DNA of 64,000 bases from Lentibacter sp. XHP0401 (GTDB lineage Bacteria > Pseudomonadota > Alphaproteobacteria > Rhodobacterales > Rhodobacteraceae). The notes beneath the pieces are model-generated. The model ran no database searches, was not told the origin of the DNA, and saw only the letters and a list, made by a program, of their open reading frames with translations. The stretch spans positions 1-64,000 of the forward strand of contig NZ_JAOWLC010000005.1 of the NCBI RefSeq assembly GCF_025751535.1, in the 5' to 3' direction. Below are positions 59,133-64,000 of the stretch, in pieces (position 1 is the first letter of the stretch; each line of letters begins with the position of its first letter). A program made the translations under genes and the position numbers.

Positions 59133-59981
59133 ATGCGTGGCGTTTTCGGATTGGTACTCCTTGTAGGCATCGGCCTTGCAGGCTTTGCTGTCTACATGGC
59201 AAAAGACTACATTGAGGGTTATCAAAACGCCCTCGCTGCAGAGCGCTCGAAAGGCGGCTCTATCGACACAGTTGAAATCTTCGTGTCCAAAAAGTCGGTC
59301 AAATACGGTGACCAGCTTACGGCAAAAGATGTCCGCCTCGTGAGCTGGCCCACAAAATCCGTTCCCGATGGCGCTTTTCTCAAGCCCGAAGTTCTCTTCC
59401 CGCAAGGCTTTGATCAGCCCCGTTCCGTGCTGCGCTCGATCGAGCCGGGCGAAGCTATTCTGGCCGTAAAACTCACTGAAGCTGGTGAGGCAGCCGGCCT
59501 GACATCCCTGCTCAAGCCCGGACAGCGCGCCTTCACAATCGAAGTCAACGTCTCCTCGGGCGTTTCAGGCTTCCTGCGTCCCGGCCACCAGGTTGATGTA
59601 TACTGGACAGGTCGCGTCGCCACTCAAAATCGCACCGCCGAGGTGACAAAGCTGATTGAATCCAGTCTGCCGCTCATCGCGATTGATCAATCAGCCAATG
59701 AAGAGGTTCTAAAATCAGGTATCGCGCGCACAGTTACAGTGGCCGCCTCTGCACAGCGCGTTGCGGCACTGGCTCAAGCCCAGTCAACAGGGCGTCTTTC
59801 GCTCTCGCTTGTCGGCTCGGGCGATGCCCCCACCGAAGAGATAATCGAGGTTGATCAAAACGCCCTTCTCGGGCTTGCGGCAGCCCAAGCCCCTGTGGTG
59901 CAGCAGCAAGAACAGGTCTGCACGACCCGTGTGCGCCGCGGTGCGGAAGTGGTCGAAATGCAGATCCCCTGCACCAACTAG
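59133..59981 (+). CDS. cpaB: Flp pilus assembly protein CpaB (RcpC)
   Basis: A 282-residue protein with an N-terminal membrane helix (about 3-23), a SAF domain (about 45-115, VSKKSVKYGDQLTAKDVRLVSWP) and the RcpC/CpaB domain (about 120-230, GQRAFTIEVNVSSGVSGFLRPGHQVDVYW). It ends with a Cys pair (EQVCTTRVRR, IPCTN). CpaB works in the periplasm with the secretin. GGAGC lies before the ATG. A terminator-like hairpin follows. Confidence 0.92.
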   Translation: MRGVFGLVLLVGIGLAGFAVYMAKDYIEGYQNALAAERSKGGSIDTVEIFVSKKSVKYGDQLTAKDVRLVSWPTKSVPDGAFLKPEVLFPQGFDQPRSVLRSIEPGEAILAVKLTEAGEAAGLTSLLKPGQRAFTIEVNVSSGVSGFLRPGHQVDVYWTGRVATQNRTAEVTKLIESSLPLIAIDQSANEEVLKSGIARTVTVAASAQRVAALAQAQSTGRLSLSLVGSGDAPTEEIIEVDQNALLGLAAAQAPVVQQQEQVCTTRVRRGAEVVEMQIPCTN

Positions 59982-60013
59982 AGTAGGCCAGCGCCACGCA
60001 AACACATCATAAT

Positions 60014-60043
60014 GGGGTCCGGCTCGCGCCGGTCCCCGTTTTT
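60014..60043 (+). terminator. Terminator-like hairpin between cpaB and cpaC
   Basis: GGGGTCCGGC (60014-60023) pairs with GCCGGTCCCC (60028-60037) with a single T-T mismatch, a TCGC tetraloop and then TTTTT (60039-60043). With 155 bp still to go before cpaC, a separate cpaC promoter is likely. Confidence 0.8.
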
Positions 60044-60198
60044 ATATCAAGGGGAAATGGGCACCTGTTGCCACAGATCAACATAAATAAATCGTCGGAA
60101 ACCTTTGATTCTTGCAATAAAAACCAAACTAACGCATGGTCACGGCAATAACGGGCAAAAAGCCCACGACACTAATGTGATCAGAGAGGCAGGTCACA

Positions 60199-61617
60199 AT
60201 GACATTGAGCAGATTCATTAAAGCAGCTGTAGCAAGCTTTGCGCTTACGCTAACGGCCGTTCCCGACGCCGTTTTGGCTGAGTCCCTGCGCGTTGTAAAA
60301 CGCGGCACATCAAGCACCCTCGAGGTTCCGATGAACCGCGCGGTCGTTGTAGAAAGCGACCAGGCGTTCGATCAGCTATCCATCGCCAACCCGGGCATCG
60401 CTGACATCTCGTCACTTTCGGACCGGACAATCTATGTTCTCGGTAAATCGCCGGGTCTGACAACGCTTACCCTTCTGGATGCCAACGGCCGCCTCATCAC
60501 AAACGTCGATGTGCGCGTAGCTTCGGACATTTCCGAATTCAAAGAGCGCCTGCGCCAAATTCTCCCCGGCGAGAAAATCGAAGTGCGCACCGCAAATGAC
60601 GGTATCGTGCTCTCGGGCACGGTTTCATCCATCACGCGCCTCCAGCGCGCGCTTGATCTGGCCGAGCGTTACGCCCCCGAGCGGGTCTCGAACCTTATGG
60701 TCGTAGGCGGCATTCAACAGGTTATGCTCAAAGTGCGCTTCGCTGAGATGCAGCGCACCGTGTCAAAGTCGCTCAGCGCGTCTCTTTCGCTCAACGGCAA
60801 TATGGCGGGCGGCAATCTCGGCATCAATGGCGGCTCGAACACAACAAACAACTCCGGCGCCATCGCCACAGCTCTCGGCGGCAACGTGCCCGCAGGCAAC
60901 GAAAACAACGGCGCATTGCTGTTTGGCTTTAACGCCGGTTCCGTCGAAGTTGGCGTTTTGCTCGAAGCTCTTGAAACAAAAGGCCTCGTGCGCACCCTTG
61001 CAGAGCCGAACCTCACCGCCCTTTCAGGGCAGGAGGCCAAGTTTCTTGCAGGTGGCGAGTATCCCGTCCCGATTTCACAAGACGGTGGCTCGGTCACGGT
61101 TCAGTATAAGCCTTTTGGTGTAGAGCTTAACTTCATTCCCCGTGTGGTGGATGGCGACCTGATCAACCTCGAGCTTGAAGCCGCTGTATCGTCAATCGAC
61201 ACAGGCAATGGTGTCACTTTCAACAACTTCACGATTGACGCGTTCAAGCGCCGTGAAACCAAAACAACGGTCGAGCTGCGTGATGGCGAAAGCTTCGCAA
61301 TCGCCGGCCTTCTGCAGGATGACTTCCGCGATAACGCTGGCCAGGTTCCTTGGCTCGGTGATCTGCCGATCCTTGGCGCCCTCTTCCGCAGCGCCGACTA
61401 TTACCGCGAACAATCCGAGCTGGTAATCATTATCACAGCCCATCTTGTCACCCCGACACGCGGCGAAGTGCTTGCGCTTCCCACAGATCGTGTGCGCCCG
61501 CCGTCAGAAAAAGATCTGTTCCTGCATGGCCGCGTTGCCACCACAGGTCAGGGCGGTGTTGTCGGCGAGGTTGCCAAACAAGACTTCAACGGCTCTTATG
61601 GCTATGTGATGGAGTGA
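60199..61617 (+). CDS. cpaC: Flp pilus outer-membrane secretin CpaC (RcpA)
   Basis: A 472-residue type II/III-type secretin. Signal peptide to about residue 27; an N-terminal RcpA/pilus-assembly domain (about 40-110, SLDRVV-type beta repeats), a BON-like segment (about 110-170), then the secretin core (about 230-415) with LLEALETKGLVRTLAEPNLTALSGQEAKFLAGGEYPVPI and AIAGLLQD. It forms the pore for the Flp pilus. GAGAGGCAGG precedes the ATG. The OmpA-like gene begins at its stop. Confidence 0.95.
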   Translation: MTLSRFIKAAVASFALTLTAVPDAVLAESLRVVKRGTSSTLEVPMNRAVVVESDQAFDQLSIANPGIADISSLSDRTIYVLGKSPGLTTLTLLDANGRLITNVDVRVASDISEFKERLRQILPGEKIEVRTANDGIVLSGTVSSITRLQRALDLAERYAPERVSNLMVVGGIQQVMLKVRFAEMQRTVSKSLSASLSLNGNMAGGNLGINGGSNTTNNSGAIATALGGNVPAGNENNGALLFGFNAGSVEVGVLLEALETKGLVRTLAEPNLTALSGQEAKFLAGGEYPVPISQDGGSVTVQYKPFGVELNFIPRVVDGDLINLELEAAVSSIDTGNGVTFNNFTIDAFKRRETKTTVELRDGESFAIAGLLQDDFRDNAGQVPWLGDLPILGALFRSADYYREQSELVIIITAHLVTPTRGEVLALPTDRVRPPSEKDLFLHGRVATTGQGGVVGEVAKQDFNGSYGYVME

Positions 61618-61622
61618 GGCAG

Positions 61623-62306
61623 ATGATGGGGCACATGAAAAAACGTATCGCACGAAACAGTCTGATCGCATTGGCCGCGTGCACAGCGCTCACCGCCTGC
61701 ACAAACAACCCGGCCATGATGCGCTTTGAAAGCGAATCCGGCTTGCTTCTCCAGGGGCAGGATTTCGGCAACTCGACAATGAACAACACTCAGATCATGT
61801 CGGGCGAGAAGTCTTATGCCATTGATTTGGCAAACAGATTTGCCGCCGAAGTGATTACCACAGTGCATTTTGCGTTCAACTCGGCCCAGCTCGATGCAGG
61901 CGCTCAGGATGCCTTGCGCGAACAGGCCAACTGGATCCGGCAATTCCCCGAAATCACCTTCCGTGTTTTCGGTCATGCTGACGCCCCCGGCTCGAACAGC
62001 TATAACAAAACTCTCGGTCTGCGCCGTGCGCAAGCCGTTGTGGCCTTCCTTGCAACGCAGGGTATCAGTCGGAAACGGCTTGAGGCGGTCTCCTCGTTGG
62101 GCGAAACGCAGCCTCTCGTGGCAACAGAAGGCCGCGAACGCCGCAACCGTCGCGCTGTAACCGAGGTTTCAGGCTTTGTGCGCTCACACCCCTCTGTGCT
62201 TGACGGCAAATATGGTCAGATCATCTATCGCGACTATATCACATCGGCCGCTCCGGCGACCGCCACCTCCGGCATAACCGGCGCCGATATGGCGACAAGC
62301 CAATAG
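61623..62306 (+). CDS. OmpA-family lipoprotein of the Flp pilus locus
   Basis: A 227-residue protein with a lipoprotein signal (SLIALAACTALTACTNN). The C-terminal half is an OmpA/MotB domain (about 80-190): TTVHFAFNSAQLDAGAQDALREQANWI, FGHADAPGSNSYNKTLGLRRAQAV, GRERRNRRAVTEVSG. It occupies the place of CpaD/RcpB next to the secretin and may pilot the secretin or anchor it to peptidoglycan. Several starts are possible (GTG 61614 in the cpaC stop, ATG 61623, 61626, 61635); 61623 has a GAGG nearby. Confidence 0.87.
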   Translation: MMGHMKKRIARNSLIALAACTALTACTNNPAMMRFESESGLLLQGQDFGNSTMNNTQIMSGEKSYAIDLANRFAAEVITTVHFAFNSAQLDAGAQDALREQANWIRQFPEITFRVFGHADAPGSNSYNKTLGLRRAQAVVAFLATQGISRKRLEAVSSLGETQPLVATEGRERRNRRAVTEVSGFVRSHPSVLDGKYGQIIYRDYITSAAPATATSGITGADMATSQ

Positions 62307-62316
62307 AACTTCAGGC

Positions 62317-62341
62317 AAGGGGCGCATGTTTTGCGCCCCTT
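62317..62341 (+). terminator. Hairpin terminator after the OmpA-like gene
   Basis: AAGGGGCGCA (62317-62326) / TGCGCCCCTT (62332-62341), a perfect 10-bp stem with a TGTTT loop and a short T run. The next 200 bp before cpaE should hold a promoter. Confidence 0.85.
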
Positions 62342-62544
62342 TCGCCGCTCCTTGAAGTCGGCCAAATGGCCCTCAAGAACGCTGAAAAATCGCAGAAATG
62401 CATGTTTTTGGCCCCAATTCTGCCCCACTCTCAAGCGACAGTTCCTCAAAAGCAGTAGTGCGCCTTTCGTAAAGCGAGGCGATGAACCATAGGACAAACG
62501 GTGCAAAATGCCCGCCTGTGTGTTCCAGAATGAGGAATGAGGCA

Positions 62545-63789
62545 ATGACGCGTTCGGATACAACACCCCAGGAGCTTCCCCCGCTCAAGGCCTGCACTGT
62601 CAGCCGTGACGTGCAGAACTTCGATCTTTTGATCGAGGATATGGAATCTGCCCTTGGTGAAGCCTGGGGCGATCTCGGCTTCAACGAGGCCCGTCACTTC
62701 TTTGAACAGCCCGAAGCCGAAGCGCTCGAATTTGTCGCTCTGGCACTTGATGCCGAAGATGAAGACAAGGTCGTCTTCCTCAGCGAGATTATCAAATCAG
62801 CCAAGGCCAAAGGCATCAACGTCATTGTCATCGCCGAAGATGTCACCCCCGCGTCCCTGCACCAGCTTCTGCGTGACGGGGCGGACGAGTTTGTCCCCTA
62901 CCCCCTGCCCGAAGGCGAGCTTCACGCCGCCATCGAGCGCCTTAATGCACCTGCGCCCGCAGCCCCTGAGGCCGTGGCCGCTCCAGTGCCTGCGGCACAA
63001 GGGCCCGGTAAAAGGGATGGCGTGATTATCGCCTGTCACGGTCTTGCCGGCGGCACAGGTGCAACAACCCTTGCGGTCAATCTTGCATGGGAGCTGGCCA
63101 ACGCCGATAAGAAAAACCCGCCCAAAGTCTGCCTGATTGACCTCGATCTGCAGTTCGGTTCTGTTGCAACCTATCTCGACCTGCCGCGCCTTGAGCCGGT
63201 GTTCGAGCTTTGGACAGACACGGAAAGCATGGATGACCAAAGCTTCAAAGCCGCGCTTGTCGGCTATGAAGAGCAGCTCAGCGTTTTCACGGCACCTTCC
63301 GATATGATCCCGCTGGATCTGATCACCTCAACCGATGTGGAGCGCGTGCTCGATATGGCAGCGTCGCACTTTGATTATGTCATCGTCGATATGCCCAAAA
63401 CCCTTGTGCAATGGTCCGAAACCGTGTTGCGCAAAGCACCTGTCTATTTTGCCACGCTCGAGCTTGATATGCGCTCGGCCCAGAATGCACTGCGCCTTGT
63501 GCGTGCTCTTCAGGCCGAAGAGCTTCCCGCCAAAAAGCTGCGCTATGTGCTCAACCGCGGACCGAAGTTTACCGATCTCAACGGCAAGGCGCGCATCAAG
63601 CGCATGGCCGAGAGCTTGGAAATCAAAATTGAAATCATCCTCTCGGACGGCGGAAAACCCGTCACGCAGGGGGCCGATCATGGCCTGCCATTGGCCAGCT
63701 CGGCCGCTAAAAACCCGCTGCGCAAAGAAATCGCCAAGCTGGCCGCCGAGCTTCACGCTCTCGGTCAGGCTGAAGCCGAAGCCGCTTAA
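62545..63789 (+). CDS. cpaE: Flp pilus assembly protein CpaE (TadZ-like)
   Basis: A 414-residue protein. An N-terminal receiver-like domain (about 10-130; lacking a clear phosphoacceptor) is followed by an Ala/Pro linker and a MinD/ParA-type ATPase domain (about 155-400). The Walker A region reads CHGLAGGTGATTLAVNLA, with Gly/Ala in place of the usual GKGG pattern, and Walker B is VCLIDLDLQFGS. CpaE/TadZ localises the pilus machine at the pole. The start at 62545 has GAGG; other in-frame ATGs lie upstream. Confidence 0.92.
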   Translation: MTRSDTTPQELPPLKACTVSRDVQNFDLLIEDMESALGEAWGDLGFNEARHFFEQPEAEALEFVALALDAEDEDKVVFLSEIIKSAKAKGINVIVIAEDVTPASLHQLLRDGADEFVPYPLPEGELHAAIERLNAPAPAAPEAVAAPVPAAQGPGKRDGVIIACHGLAGGTGATTLAVNLAWELANADKKNPPKVCLIDLDLQFGSVATYLDLPRLEPVFELWTDTESMDDQSFKAALVGYEEQLSVFTAPSDMIPLDLITSTDVERVLDMAASHFDYVIVDMPKTLVQWSETVLRKAPVYFATLELDMRSAQNALRLVRALQAEELPAKKLRYVLNRGPKFTDLNGKARIKRMAESLEIKIEIILSDGGKPVTQGADHGLPLASSAAKNPLRKEIAKLAAELHALGQAEAEAA

Positions 63790-63801
63790 GGAAACCTGTA
63801 G

Positions 63802-64000
63802 ATGTTCTCACGTTATAAAAAAGATGGTGCCGCAGGCAAATCTGCCATGGGCGCCAATGTTACCGAGCTTCCTAAAAAAGCATCCTCCGAACCTGTCGCA
63901 CCTTTGGCACCCAAAGCGTCGACAAGCTTGCGCCGTCCCTCAACAAACGCGCCGGCCGCAGCCCCTGCTGGCGACAAGGAAGCCAAGCGCCGCGAGCGCA
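63802..64000 (+). CDS. cpaF: Flp pilus assembly ATPase CpaF, N-terminal fragment (runs off the right edge)
   Basis: The first 66 codons (MFSRYKKDGAAGKSAMGANV, then a Pro/Ala/Lys-rich linker). There is no ATPase motif yet, so assignment rests on position right after cpaE with a 12-nt gap and on the typical low-complexity leader of CpaF/TadA. CpaF is the secretion ATPase that powers pilin assembly. Confidence 0.7.
   Translation, partial: MFSRYKKDGAAGKSAMGANVTELPKKASSEPVAPLAPKASTSLRRPSTNAPAAAPAGDKEAKRRER

Noticed and set aside
1-64000. CRISPR arrays, prophage, insertion sequences, integrases, tRNA or rRNA genes
   Set aside because: None seen: no regularly spaced repeats with spacers, no transposase, integrase or phage structural genes, and no cloverleaf or ribosomal RNA sequence.

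Overview
The window looks like chromosomal DNA of a marine-type alphaproteobacterium of the Rhodobacteraceae (Roseobacter group). This is inferred from the high-GC codon use, the ctaC-ctaB-ORF-ctaG-ctaE-surf1-thrC-M16 protease order, the soxBDAG sarcosine oxidase genes, a carnitine dehydrogenase/thioesterase fusion, Tad/Flp pilus genes of the cpa type and an FnrL-type box. It is mostly core genome: dense, with many 1-, 4- and 8-nt gene overlaps. I see no prophage, insertion sequence, CRISPR array, tRNA or rRNA.

Layout. 0-1 kb: the start of tuf (EF-Tu, running off the left edge) and a lipoprotein. 0.9-7.7 kb: a cytochrome P450, then the sarcosine oxidase operon read leftward (soxB, an extra exported protein, soxD, soxA, soxG). 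7.7-9.4 kb: poorly coding DNA with degenerate repeats around one lipoprotein gene. 9.4-14 kb: glutamate dehydrogenase and three TadE/TadG-like genes. 14-25 kb: hydroxyisobutyrate-type dehydrogenase, pirin, HAD phosphatase, DUF3572, a PleD-like diguanylate cyclase with ruined receiver sites, an ECF sigma/anti-sigma/metal-sensor-like operon headed by an EF-hand protein, DUF983, Nudix, an EamA transporter, and a desaturase-DUF2061 pair divergent from an XRE regulator. 25-30.4 kb: a carnitine/dehydrocarnitine operon with two lipoproteins and a divergent GlxA/CdhR-type regulator. 30-37 kb: aldo-keto reductase, SulP transporter, methylthioadenosine/adenine salvage (mtnP, apt) and tldD. 37.5-44.5 kb: cytochrome aa3 oxidase subunits II and III with assembly factors, thrC and an M16 protease. 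44.5-52.6 kb: GNAT, D-hydroxyacid dehydrogenase, dprA, topA, an L,D-transpeptidase and succinyl-CoA:3-ketoacid CoA transferase. 52.7-57.8 kb: a group closely resembling the mycobacterial decaprenylphosphoryl-arabinose pathway (DprE1-, DprE2- and UbiA/Rv3806c-like proteins plus a UPF0104 membrane protein), then a lytic transglycosylase. 58-64 kb: three tandem Flp pilins, cpaB, cpaC, an OmpA lipoprotein, cpaE and the start of cpaF.

How the parts connect. Carnitine is oxidised, cleaved and hydrolysed to glycine betaine by the 25-29 kb operon. Demethylation of betaine (steps not in this window) yields sarcosine, the substrate of the soxBDAG enzyme, so two stages of one methylamine-osmolyte route lie here. 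mtnP releases adenine from methylthioadenosine and apt turns it into AMP. The 58-64 kb pilus genes and the distant TadE/G-like genes at 11-14 kb are likely parts of one Flp pilus system.

The most notable observations are the DprE1/DprE2/UbiA-like module, in which the DprE1 homologue has Ala where the mycobacterial enzyme has the benzothiazinone-target Cys; two copies, 19 kb apart, of a composite element made of three GTGCACG units at exact 11-bp spacing; and three copies of a double-hairpin repeat, each lying between convergent genes. All assignments come from reading the sequence and from memory of protein families; no database search was run.
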